DNA of 45,007 bases from Sedimenticola sp. Lineage in GTDB: Bacteria; Pseudomonadota; Gammaproteobacteria; Chromatiales; Chromatiaceae. The notes under the pieces were generated by a model. It ran no database searches, was not told the origin of the DNA, and saw nothing but the letters and a program-made list of their open reading frames with translations. The first letter of the stretch is position 1, and every line of letters starts with the position of its first letter. Made by a program: the position numbers and the translations under genes. The stretch lies in NCBI GenBank assembly GCA_011051655.1, contig DRKS01000018.1, positions 1-45,007 on the forward strand. The letters run 5' to 3'. Of this stretch, positions 6,513 to 14,489 are shown one piece after another.

Positions 6513-7919
6513 ATGACAAAGCAGCGGGAAGCCATGGCGAAGGTGTGCTTCGTGGATATGCCCTTCGGGCGGAAGACTGACCCTCACTCAGGCGCCGATA
6601 TCGACTTCGATCAGATCTACCAGCAGGGTATCGAGCCCGCGGTCGTCCGGGCGGGCCTGCGCTGCATACGCGGCGACCGGGAGCAGACCGGCGGCATTAT
6701 TCACAAGGCCATGTTCGCACGCCTGCTGCTGAGTGAATTCGTCATTGCCGATCTCACCACCGCCAACGCCAATGTCTTCTATGAACTCGGCGTGCGCCAT
6801 GCCGCCAGGCCCTATACCACCATTCCGGTCTTCGCCACCATCGGCGGCCTGCCCTTCGACCTGAGCATGATCAGGGCCATCCCCTATGAGCTGGAAAACG
6901 GCCGGCTCACCCAGGCCGCCGCGGAGGCCCTGGGCCGGGCCATCCGGGAGCGCATCGACAGGGCGCTGAAAGGCCCCGTGGCCGAGGACAGCCCCCTGTT
7001 TCAACTGTTCGACCGCTTCCCGGGCATTGAAATCAGCCATGAGCTGACCGATGTCTTCATGGATCGCATCCGCGCCTCGGAGGAGTTCGAGGACCGGCTG
7101 GCCGAGGCCCTGGACAGGGCGCCTGCCGGCCGGGCGCTGGAGCGGGTCAAGGCCCTGCAGCGGGACCTGGGCGACCTCAAAACCCTGGACAAGGAGGTGC
7201 TGATCCGGCTCTACCTGACCTATCGCGACCTCAGCGCCTGGGACGAAATGGTGGCCCTCTACGGGGATCTGCCGGCGGCCCTGCAGGAGGCGCCCATGAC
7301 CCGCCAGCAACTGGCCCTGGCCCTGAACCGCCGGAACGCGCCGGGGGACAGGCGGCGGGCCGTCCGCATCCTGGAGGAGCTGCTGAAACAGCAGGGGGAG
7401 AGCGCCGAGACCTGCGGCCTGCTCGGGCGAATCTACAAAGACCGGTACAAAGCGGCCAAGGCGGCGGACGACCCCCGGGCCCCCGCCATGCTCGACCAGG
7501 CCATCCGGGCCTACACCCGCGGCTTCGAGTGCGAGCCCGCGGATTATTATCCAGGCATCAACGCCATCACCCTGCTGTTGCAGAAGGGCACACAGGAGGC
7601 GCAGCAGGAGGCCGAGCGGCTCACTCCCCTGGTCTCCTTCGCAGTGGCCCGCCGCGGCGGGGCGGCCTCCGGCGACTACTGGGATCTGGCCACGGTCCTG
7701 GAGCTGGCCATGGTGGGCCGGGACTATACCGCCGCCGCTGAAGCCCTGCCCCGGGTGCTCGAGGCGGCGACGGCCGGCTGGATGCCCGAGACCACGGCCG
7801 CGAACTTGGAGCTTATCCGGGACCTGCGGCGGCAAAAGGAGGACACCGCCGCGCTGGAAGAGGCCATCTCCGCCCTGCGGGCGCGGGCGAGACAATTGCC
7901 CAGTACTCCGTCAACCTGA
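6513..7919 (+). CDS. Deoxyribohydrolase-like (MAP3K TRAFs-binding-like) and TPR-region protein
   Basis: The product has 468 residues. Residues ~10-150 contain CFVDMPFGRK, a GGIIHKAMFARLLLSEF helix and ADLTTANANVFYELG (D80, E91), the hallmark of the nucleoside 2-deoxyribosyltransferase-related deoxyribohydrolase (DRHyd) fold found with the 'MAP3K TRAFs-binding' region. Glu91 sits where the related enzymes carry their catalytic acid. The remaining ~300 residues are Ala/Leu/Arg-rich helices consistent with TPR-like repeats. Published comparative genomics places such domains in nucleotide-centred signalling and conflict systems and in animal ASK kinases. The start has GGAGG at 6503-6507. No signal peptide; cytoplasmic. 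Substrate and role here are unknown. Confidence 0.75.
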   Translation: MTKQREAMAKVCFVDMPFGRKTDPHSGADIDFDQIYQQGIEPAVVRAGLRCIRGDREQTGGIIHKAMFARLLLSEFVIADLTTANANVFYELGVRHAARPYTTIPVFATIGGLPFDLSMIRAIPYELENGRLTQAAAEALGRAIRERIDRALKGPVAEDSPLFQLFDRFPGIEISHELTDVFMDRIRASEEFEDRLAEALDRAPAGRALERVKALQRDLGDLKTLDKEVLIRLYLTYRDLSAWDEMVALYGDLPAALQEAPMTRQQLALALNRRNAPGDRRRAVRILEELLKQQGESAETCGLLGRIYKDRYKAAKAADDPRAPAMLDQAIRAYTRGFECEPADYYPGINAITLLLQKGTQEAQQEAERLTPLVSFAVARRGGAASGDYWDLATVLELAMVGRDYTAAAEALPRVLEAATAGWMPETTAANLELIRDLRRQKEDTAALEEAISALRARARQLPSTPST

Positions 7920-8070
7920 TAATTTAGGATACAAAAACATTTAACCGCAGAGGACGCAGAGGTGCGCAGAGAAATGAAATGCTAGCCAGCTTATTGATAA
8001 TAAATAAAAACCTCTGCGAATCTCTGCGTCCTCTGCGGTTAATATTTATCTTTCACCAATCCTAATTTAT
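7919..8070. mobile_element. MITE-like palindromic element
   Basis: The ends are inverted repeats: ATAATTTAGGAT at 7919-7930 and ATCCTAATTTAT at 8059-8070, with one mismatch. Inside, TTAACCGCAGAGGACGCAGAG (7941-7961) is matched by CTCTGCGTCCTCTGCGGTTAA ending at 8042, and further CTCTGCG blocks pair towards the AT-rich centre. The length is about 150 bp and no protein is encoded. The first base overlaps the stop codon of the preceding gene. This type of CTCTGCG palindrome occurs in many bacterial intergenic regions. Confidence 0.65.
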
Positions 8071-8085
8071 AAAATTGATGAAGTG

Positions 8086-8409
8086 CTAGTCTGCCGGGGC
8101 CCAGCTCCCGTCATATTCCTTGAGATCGCTGCGGACCAGCCGCCCCCCCTTGTGCATCCTCTCGAACGCCTCCCGGGTGACGGGCCGCGCATGGCCGTCA
8201 ACATCCCTGTAGACCCATTTTCCATGGATCACCAGGCGCAGCACCGTATCCATGATGTCATCGAAGCGAATGGCGTACTTCTCCGCCAGCCGCAGGAAAT
8301 CATCATTGTGCAGGGGCCGCCCCTTGTTCTGATGCTTCTCCGTAATCAGGGCCGCGAGGGCGACATCCCACCGGGGCATTTCGTCTTCGTTATCGAATTG
8401 GACGGTCAT
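8086..8409 (-). CDS. Hypothetical protein in operon with pdsR
   Basis: The product has 107 residues, is highly charged and has no signal peptide or membrane segment. The middle (DDFLRLAEKYAIRFDDIMDTVLRLVIHGKW) looks like two to three helices followed by a strand pair (KWVYRDVDGHARPV), a pattern compatible with a winged-helix fold, but this is only a guess from composition. It starts 9 bases after the end of pdsR on the same strand, so the two are very probably co-transcribed. No family recognised. Confidence 0.65.
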   Translation of the reverse strand: MTVQFDNEDEMPRWDVALAALITEKHQNKGRPLHNDDFLRLAEKYAIRFDDIMDTVLRLVIHGKWVYRDVDGHARPVTREAFERMHKGGRLVRSDLKEYDGSWAPAD

Positions 8410-8418
8410 GGTGGCTCC

Positions 8419-9117
8419 TCATATGTCTTCCACCTTCCAACGGTACCCCATGCCATACACCGCTTCAATGGCGTCGAAGGCCGGGTCCAGGGCGCCAAAC
8501 TTGCGCCGGATGCGCTTGATATGGGTGGAAATGGTAGTGGCGTCGACCAGGATATTCGCCTCTTCCATGAGCTGGTCACGGGTTCTCACATGGCCGGGCC
8601 TGCGGGCCAGGGCGGCGACCATCCAGAGCTCGGTGACGGTGAGATCCACCGCGGCGCCGCCCCAGGTCACGGCCAGCCGGTCCAGGTCGACGCGCAGGGG
8701 GCCGCACGCCAGGACAGGCTCCCCGGCGGGGGGCCGGCGCAGGGCCTCCACCCGCCGGAACAGGGCGGCGATGCGGGCGCTGAGATGGGGCAGGCTGATG
8801 TCCTTGGTGAGATAGTCGTCCGCCCCCAGCCGCAGGCCGGTGACGGTGTCGATATCACCGTCGCGGGCCGTCAGGAAAATGATCGGCAGCCGGGGGGAGA
8901 GGGCGCGCAGCTCACGGCAGAGTTCAAAACCGCCGTCCGGATCCCCAGGCAGGCCGATGTCCAGGATGGCGAGATCCGGCAAGCGCTGGCAAAACGCCGC
9001 CAGCGCCTGCGGCCGCGCCGCATAGCCGTTCACTTCATAGCCCTGGCGGCGCAACACATCCGCATAGTTCTCGCGGATGGCGGGCTCATCTTCCACAATG
9101 GCGATTTTCTTACTCAT
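8419..9117 (-). CDS. pdsR: OmpR/PhoB-type response regulator of the proteobacterial dedicated sortase system
   Basis: The 232-residue product has a receiver domain (residues 1-118) with acidic pocket ED10-E11, phospho-acceptor D53 (LAILDIGLP), T83 and K105, and a C-terminal winged-helix DNA-binding domain ending with AVYGMGYRW. The spelling of the receiver (ENYADVLRRQGYEV, then GFELCRELR) matches the PdsR subfamily, which normally sits with the kinase PdsS, a class-specific sortase and its single VWA target protein. It is divergent from a PdsO-like gene, supporting the assignment. Kinase, sortase and target are absent from the window. It presumably binds the shared 228-bp intergenic region, though I see no clear operator. 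Confidence 0.75.
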   Translation of the reverse strand: MSKKIAIVEDEPAIRENYADVLRRQGYEVNGYAARPQALAAFCQRLPDLAILDIGLPGDPDGGFELCRELRALSPRLPIIFLTARDGDIDTVTGLRLGADDYLTKDISLPHLSARIAALFRRVEALRRPPAGEPVLACGPLRVDLDRLAVTWGGAAVDLTVTELWMVAALARRPGHVRTRDQLMEEANILVDATTISTHIKRIRRKFGALDPAFDAIEAVYGMGYRWKVEDI

Positions 9118-9344
9118 GGGGCTTATCCAAACGGGAGCCCTACTCTATACCATCCGGCCCCCGCATAAACAGCATCCGCGGCGATTGCCACCGGTTTGCC
9201 ATTTTTCGCCACCGGATCGCCCCCGGGGCGCAACCGGCGCGCCATCTCCTTCCGCTTCAATGTCTTTCACACCGGCGCAGGCAGGGAGGCCGGCGGAAAC
9301 GCCAGGGAGGGCGCGCCGGGCCAACCCAAAACCAGGAGTGAAAA

Positions 9345-10094
9345 ATGAAGCGCATCGTGGTTGCATTCACCTTCGCGGCGGCATTGGGCGCCAGCGCCCA
9401 GGCCGCCGCACGGGACACCGACGAAGAAATCCGCTATCCCCAGCAGTGGCGGGGCCTTGGCATCGGCGCCCTGATCGGGGCCCTCGCCGGCGGCCCGCCC
9501 GGCCTCATCCTCGGCGCCGCCGGCGGCGGCTGGCTTGGCCACCATCAGGGGATCAGGGAGGACCTGGAAGAGGCCCGTCGGCGCATCGCCGAACTGACCG
9601 CCCTGGAGGACGGCATGACGGCGGCGCAACGGGAAATCGCAGCGCTGCGCCAGGGCCTGTCCCGGGACCAGGGCGCCCGCGAGGCCCTGGAAAAGGCCCT
9701 GGAGGCCGCGAAAAAGCAGCATCGGGCGCGGCTGGACGCCATCGCCCGGGGCTTTGTCCTGAACATCCAGTTCCGCACCGAAAGCGCGGAGCTGGAACCC
9801 CGCTTCGGCCGGCAGCTCGAACAGGGCATCGCCCTGTTGCGGGCCTTTCCCGAACTCGTGATCCAGGTGGACGGCCACGCCGACCGGCGGGGGACGGACG
9901 CCTTCAACCAGGCCCTGACCCGGCGGCGGGTTCATGCGCTCACCCAGCGGCTGCGCGCCGCCGGCATCCCCGCCGGCCGCATCCGCGAGCGCCCCCTGGG
10001 GGAAAGCGGGGCGGCCTATCCCCCGGAGGATGCGGAAGGCCTCGCCTTTGACCGCCGGGTCCTGCTGTATCTGCGCAGGGACCAGGGAGACTGA
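9345..10094 (+). CDS. pdsO: Sortase-system-associated OmpA-like protein (PdsO type)
   Basis: The 249-residue product starts with a signal peptide (cleavage after about AQAAA, residue 22). A glycine-rich membrane-spanning-like segment follows at ~38-68 (GIGALIGALAGGPPGLILGAAGGGWLG), then a coiled coil at ~72-130. The C-terminal OmpA-like domain (~135-249) contains VDGHADRRGTDAFNQALTRRR, with the Asp and Arg that bind diaminopimelate in peptidoglycan. A Gly-rich segment plus coiled coil plus OmpA domain beside PdsR is the organisation of PdsO. It probably anchors a surface assembly to the cell wall. The start has AGGAG shortly upstream. Confidence 0.75.
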   Translation: MKRIVVAFTFAAALGASAQAAARDTDEEIRYPQQWRGLGIGALIGALAGGPPGLILGAAGGGWLGHHQGIREDLEEARRRIAELTALEDGMTAAQREIAALRQGLSRDQGAREALEKALEAAKKQHRARLDAIARGFVLNIQFRTESAELEPRFGRQLEQGIALLRAFPELVIQVDGHADRRGTDAFNQALTRRRVHALTQRLRAAGIPAGRIRERPLGESGAAYPPEDAEGLAFDRRVLLYLRRDQGD

Positions 10095-10159
10095 CCGGCT
10101 CCCCCTCCAATCATGCTAAAGTCATCCCCTGGCTTTTCCAACCGACAGGGAGACAGGGC

Positions 10160-10912
10160 ATGAACAAGACGCTATATCGCCCCGGCATATTGATTCTGGC
10201 GCTGCTGGCCGCTCCGGCCCAGGCGGGCTGGCTGGACAAACTCAAGGAGCAGGTGCTCGGCGGCGGCCCCGTCCAGGACCAGGCGGCCGCGGCCCTGGGC
10301 AGCGACGAAATCGCGGCCGGCCTGAAGCAGGCCCTGGAGAAGGGGGTGCGCAGCGCCGTCGATCTCCTCGGCCGGACCGACGGCTTCCTGGGCAATCCCA
10401 AGGTGCGCATCCCCATGCCCGACCACCTGCAGCGCATCTCCAGCGGCCTGCGCACCCTGGGCCAGGACAAGTACGCCGACGAGTTCGAACGCACCATGAA
10501 CCGGGCGGCGGAGGCGGCGGTGCCCGAGGCCAAGGCCATTTTCATGGAGGCAATCCGCGGCATGACCCTCGAGGATGCGAAAGCCATCCTCGACGGGCCG
10601 GACGACGCCGCAACCCAATACTTCCGCAAGACCGGCGAGCAGCGGCTGCGGGCGCGCATGCTGCCGGTGGTGCAGGAGGCCACCGCCCGGGTGGGGGTGA
10701 CCAACGCCTATAACAACCTGGTCAAAAACCTGGACTTTCTGGGCGGCATGGTGGATACCAAGGCCCTGGACCTGAACGATTACGTCACCACCAGGGCCCT
10801 GGACGGCCTCTTCCTGATGATTGCGGAGGAGGAAAAGCGCATCCGCGAAAACCCGGTGGAACGCACCACCGATCTGCTCAAGAAGGTGTTTGGCAGTCTC
10901 AATCAGATATAG
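10160..10912 (+). CDS. DUF4197 family secreted protein
   Basis: The 250-residue product has a cleavable signal peptide (ALLAAPAQAG, residues 1-22) followed by WLDKLKEQVLG and a largely helical body. The pattern SDEIAAGLKQALEKGVRSAVDLLG, then GFLGNPKVRIPMPDHL and the C-terminal DYVTTRALDGLFLMIAEEE is characteristic of DUF4197 proteins, which are periplasmic, about this length and of unknown function. It ends just before a REP-like palindrome and lies 69 bases before the PBP1B gene on the same strand. Confidence 0.85.
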   Translation: MNKTLYRPGILILALLAAPAQAGWLDKLKEQVLGGGPVQDQAAAALGSDEIAAGLKQALEKGVRSAVDLLGRTDGFLGNPKVRIPMPDHLQRISSGLRTLGQDKYADEFERTMNRAAEAAVPEAKAIFMEAIRGMTLEDAKAILDGPDDAATQYFRKTGEQRLRARMLPVVQEATARVGVTNAYNNLVKNLDFLGGMVDTKALDLNDYVTTRALDGLFLMIAEEEKRIRENPVERTTDLLKKVFGSLNQI

Positions 10913-10938
10913 GGTGGAACCGCTGCGCTTGTTCCACC
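10913..10938. repeat. Dispersed REP-like palindrome, copy 2
   Basis: GGTGGAAC (10913-10920) and GTTCCACC (10931-10938) are perfect inverted complements around CGCTGCGCTT. A degenerate copy is at 6319-6342. It directly follows the stop codon of the DUF4197 gene and could form a transcript-end hairpin. Confidence 0.7.
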
Positions 10939-10981
10939 AATCTCCGCGCCTTGGTAGCATAGCGGGATTTGAACAGGTTCG

Positions 10982-13324
10982 ATGATCCGGCGTTCCCCGC
11001 GCGGCAAGCGTAAGCGAAAGAAAACCACGCGGCGGCGCAAGTCCCCCAAGGCATCCTGGCTGAGGCGCTGGCTGCTGTACACGGGGCTGGCGCTTGGCCT
11101 GGCCGGGGCCGCCTACGCCGCCTATCTCGATTATGTCGTCCGGCGCGAGTTCGCCGGCAAGCGCTGGGCGGTGCCGGCCCGGGTCTATGGCCGCCCCCTG
11201 GAGCTCTACCCGGGGGCCCTCCTGACCCCGGACCAACTGGTGGACGAATTGGGGCGGCTGGGCTACGACAAGGTCCGGTATCCGCGCAAGGCCGGGGCCT
11301 ATTCCCGCAACCGCAGCCGCTTCCTCATCCGCACCCGGCCCTTCACCTTCTGGGACGGCCGCCGGCCGGGGCAGTTCCTGGATATCCGCTTCTCCGGCAC
11401 CCGCCTGGCCGCGCTCAAGACGGCGGCGGGCAAGTCCCTGACCCTGGCCCGCCTGGAGGCCCCCGCCATCGGCAGCATCTACCCGGCCCACAACGAGGAC
11501 CGGGTGCTGGTGCGCCGCCGGGACCTGCCGGACCTGCTGGTGCAGGCCCTGGTCGCAACCGAGGACCGCAGCTTTTACCGCCACCCTGGGGTGGACGCCC
11601 GGGCCATCGCCCGCGCCATCTGGGCGAACCTGAGGGCGGGAGGCGTGGTGCAGGGAGGCAGCACCCTGACCCAGCAGTTGGTGAAAAACTTTTTCCTGAC
11701 CCGGGAGCGCAGCCTGTGGCGCAAGGCCAACGAGGCCGTCATGGCCCTGCTGCTGGAGCGCCGCTACTCCAAGGACGAGATCCTGGAGGCCTACGCCAAT
11801 GAAATCTACCTGGGACAGGACGGCAAGCGCGCCATCCACGGATTCGGCCTCGCCAGCCATTACTATTTCAGGCGGCCCCTGCGGGAGCTGGACCTGCCCC
11901 GGCTGGCCCTGCTGGTGGCGCTGGTGCGCGGGCCCTCCTATTACGATCCCCGGCGCCATCCCCGGCGGGCCCTGAAACGCCGCAACCTGGTGCTGGACAT
12001 CATGCGCAAGCAGGGGATCATCACGGCGGCCCGGGCGGAAAAAGCGGCCCGGGCGGGCCTGGGGGTGACCGCCACCAAAGGTGGCGCCGAAGGTCACTAC
12101 CCGGCCTTCATGGACCTGGTGCGGCGACAGCTCCACCGGGACTACCGCAAAGAGGACCTCACCTCCGAGGGCCTGCGCATCTTCACCACCCTGGACCCCT
12201 GGCTGCAGAAACAGGCGGAATCGGCCCTGGCCGGACAGCTTCGGGCCCTGGAGAAGGAGCGGAAAAAGCCGCCCGGAACCCTGGAGGCCGCCGCGGTCAT
12301 CGCCGGCTCCGAGAGTGGCGAGGTGCTGGCCCTGGTGGGCGGACGCAAGGCCGGCTTCGCCGGCTTCAACCGAGCCCTGGACGCGGTCCGGCCAATCGGC
12401 TCCCTGGTGAAGCCCGCGGTCTATCTCGCGGCCCTGGGCCAGCCCGCCCGCTACAACCTCCTCTCCCCCCTGGAGGACACCCCCCTGCGGCTGCAAGGAC
12501 CAGACGGCAGGATCTGGGCGCCGGACAACTACGACCACAAGTCCCACGGCAGCGTCCCCCTGCACCAGGCCCTGGCCCGCTCCTACAATCTGGCCACCGT
12601 GCGCCTGGGCATGGCGGTGGGCCTGGACCGGGTGGGAGACACCCTGAAGCAACTGGGCCTGAAGCGCCCCTTCGATCTCTATCCCTCTCTGCTGCTGGGG
12701 GCCCTGTCCCTGTCGCCGCTGGAAGTGGCCCAGCTCTACCAGACCCTGGCGGCCGGAGGGTTCCGCACCCCCCTGCGGGCCATCCGGGAAGTGCAGACGG
12801 CGGAGGGAGAGCCCTTGCAGCGCTATCCCCTCACCGTGCGCCAGGCCGTCCCGGCCGGCCCCGTCTTCCTGGTGAACCTGGCGCTGCAGGAGGCGGTCCG
12901 TAACGGAACCGGCCGCGGCCTGGCCCGTTATCTGCCGCCCGAAATGCATATCGCCGGCAAGACCGGCACCACAGACGACCTGCGGGACGGCTGGTTTGCC
13001 GGCTTCAGCGGTGATAAGGTCGCCGTGGTCTGGGTGGGACGGGACGACAACAAACCCGCCGGGCTCAGCGGCAGCCAGGGCGCCCTGCGCGTATGGGGAA
13101 GCATCATGCGCCGCGCCGGGCCCGCCCCCCTGGACCTGCTGATGCCGGACTCGGTGGAACAGCTCTGGATCGACCCCCGGACCGGACTCCGGACAAGCCC
13201 GGACTGTCCCGGCGCCGTCCCGGCCCCCTTTCTGGCGGGATCGGCGCCCAGGGAAGGGTCCCCCTGTGCGGCCCCCGGGGGAAAATCCCCCTTTTCCAAG
13301 CTGCTGGAGAGCATTTTCGAATGA
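10982..13324 (+). CDS. mrcB: Penicillin-binding protein 1B, bifunctional peptidoglycan synthase
   Basis: The 780-residue product polymerises and cross-links peptidoglycan at the inner membrane. A basic cytoplasmic tail (1-30) precedes the membrane anchor (31-50) and a UB2H-like region. The GT51 transglycosylase domain carries the catalytic Glu in ATEDRSFYRHPG (E194) and GGSTLTQQLVKN (225-236). The transpeptidase domain has SLVK (S474-K477), SYN (534-536) and KTG (660-662). Length and motif order are standard for PBP1B. The stop overlaps the ATG of the next gene by ATGA, implying translational coupling. A second ATG start is not obvious near by; the basic N-terminus supports this one. Confidence 0.95.
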   Translation: MIRRSPRGKRKRKKTTRRRKSPKASWLRRWLLYTGLALGLAGAAYAAYLDYVVRREFAGKRWAVPARVYGRPLELYPGALLTPDQLVDELGRLGYDKVRYPRKAGAYSRNRSRFLIRTRPFTFWDGRRPGQFLDIRFSGTRLAALKTAAGKSLTLARLEAPAIGSIYPAHNEDRVLVRRRDLPDLLVQALVATEDRSFYRHPGVDARAIARAIWANLRAGGVVQGGSTLTQQLVKNFFLTRERSLWRKANEAVMALLLERRYSKDEILEAYANEIYLGQDGKRAIHGFGLASHYYFRRPLRELDLPRLALLVALVRGPSYYDPRRHPRRALKRRNLVLDIMRKQGIITAARAEKAARAGLGVTATKGGAEGHYPAFMDLVRRQLHRDYRKEDLTSEGLRIFTTLDPWLQKQAESALAGQLRALEKERKKPPGTLEAAAVIAGSESGEVLALVGGRKAGFAGFNRALDAVRPIGSLVKPAVYLAALGQPARYNLLSPLEDTPLRLQGPDGRIWAPDNYDHKSHGSVPLHQALARSYNLATVRLGMAVGLDRVGDTLKQLGLKRPFDLYPSLLLGALSLSPLEVAQLYQTLAAGGFRTPLRAIREVQTAEGEPLQRYPLTVRQAVPAGPVFLVNLALQEAVRNGTGRGLARYLPPEMHIAGKTGTTDDLRDGWFAGFSGDKVAVVWVGRDDNKPAGLSGSQGALRVWGSIMRRAGPAPLDLLMPDSVEQLWIDPRTGLRTSPDCPGAVPAPFLAGSAPREGSPCAAPGGKSPFSKLLESIFE

Positions 13325-13899
13325 AGCCCCCCTTATTGATCCTGCCCATCCTGATGTCCCTGCTCCTGACCGGCTGCCTGGATCCCTATTACCGCCCGGG
13401 CGCCCCGGTAAAAGAGAGCAGCTCCCCGGCCCGTCCGCCGGCCCCGGTCCAGACCGCCGGCCGGGAAACCAGCCCCCCCGGGACCGCACAAACCCAGGCC
13501 CCAACCGGGGAGCAAGACCAGGGAGTGCAAATCGCCGCCTACACCCCTCCCCCCAGGGTCCGGGCCAGGCCGGTGACCAGCCAGGCGGTTGCGGGCCTGG
13601 TGCAGCGCGCCGGACAGCAACGCCAGGCGGGAGACCTGGCGGGGGCGGCGGCCACCCTGGAACGGGCCCTGCGCATCGAGCCGCGCAACGCCCACCTCTG
13701 GCACCGCCTCGCCCGGATACGCCTGGAGCAGAAGCGCTATGACCAGGCGGAGGGGCTGGCGGCCAAGTCCAACAGCCTGGCGGCGGCCGACCGGGACCTG
13801 CGCCGGGAAAACTGGCGCCTGATCGCCCGCGCCCGCCGCACCGCCGGCAACCTGGCGGGAGCGAGAGAAGCCGAAAGCCAAGTGGCCCGCATGAGGTGA
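13321..13899 (+). CDS. TPR lipoprotein, likely LpoP-type PBP1B activator
   Basis: The 192-residue product has a short signal peptide ending LLLTGC (Cys18 as lipid site), a Pro/Thr/Gln-rich flexible region (25-90) and a TPR-like helical domain (90-190) with AGDLAGAAATLERALRIEPRNAHLWHRLARIRLEQKRYDQAE. It starts inside the PBP1B stop (ATGA overlap). In Pseudomonas the TPR lipoprotein LpoP activates PBP1b and replaces the unrelated LpoB of enterobacteria. Gene fusion-like coupling, lipobox, linker and TPR all fit that role. The functional assignment is inference from context and layout. Confidence 0.75.
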   Translation: MKPPLLILPILMSLLLTGCLDPYYRPGAPVKESSSPARPPAPVQTAGRETSPPGTAQTQAPTGEQDQGVQIAAYTPPPRVRARPVTSQAVAGLVQRAGQQRQAGDLAGAAATLERALRIEPRNAHLWHRLARIRLEQKRYDQAEGLAAKSNSLAAADRDLRRENWRLIARARRTAGNLAGAREAESQVARMR

Positions 13900-13965
13900 T
13901 GGTTGTAACTTGCAGATGCTATTTAAGATACAATCCTCCCAACTCAACCTATGAGGTCATCGGGC

Positions 13966-14463
13966 ATGGGCGTCTATGCCGCAGAGAAACTAATCAGCCA
14001 GGCGCGGCAACTGGCGGCGGAGTACCGCCGCACCATGGGCAAGCCGCTGCCCGGCATCAGCGCCGAGATCGCCGAGCACGACGCCATACGCCTGCTCAAC
14101 CTCGCTCCCAAGACGGAAGAAAGGGGAGGCTATGACGCCATCGACCCAGCCCGCGGCAACAAGCGCATCCAGATCAAAAGCCGCACCATTTTCGATGAAA
14201 GCAAGTCCGGCCAGCGCATCGGCCAGATCAAGGCGGACCAGCCCTGGGACAGCGTGGTGCTGGTGCTGATGGACGAGGACTACGAGCCTTACGAGATCTA
14301 CGAGGCGGAACGCGAAGACCTCCTGGAGTACATGGAAAAGACCAGCAGCAACCGCGCCAGGCGGGGGGCCCTGTCGGTCGCCCGCTTCAAGATTATCGGC
14401 CGCCTGGCCTGGACCCGGGAAAACGGCATCGAACCCGAAATCTGGGACAACCAGGCGGGATAG
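13966..14463 (+). CDS. DUF6998-like protein with a possible nuclease-type fold
   Basis: From the ATG at 13966, with GAGG at 13953-13956, the product has 165 residues. The first helix (AAEKLISQARQLAAEYRR) is followed by AEIAEHDAIRLLNL and then GYDAIDPARGNKRIQIKSR and DSVVLVLMDEDYEPYEIYEA. The Asp in YDAID and the Gln/Lys in IQIKSR are spaced as in PD-(D/E)xK nuclease-like folds, so a nucleic-acid role is possible (inference). I believe this corresponds to the family annotated DUF6998. It lies 26 bases before the helicase gene on the same strand. An ATG 15 bases upstream is also possible. Confidence 0.65.
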   Translation: MGVYAAEKLISQARQLAAEYRRTMGKPLPGISAEIAEHDAIRLLNLAPKTEERGGYDAIDPARGNKRIQIKSRTIFDESKSGQRIGQIKADQPWDSVVLVLMDEDYEPYEIYEAEREDLLEYMEKTSSNRARRGALSVARFKIIGRLAWTRENGIEPEIWDNQAG

Positions 14464-14489
14464 AAACAAGTCGTGCAACTCTCGGGAGC

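Noticed and set aside
10172-13504. Very long open frame on the minus strand opposite the PBP1B and DUF4197 genes
   Set aside because: It is Gly/Gln/Val/Arg-rich with no domain, and mirrors well-recognised genes. In GC-rich DNA the antisense frame is often free of stops by composition alone.
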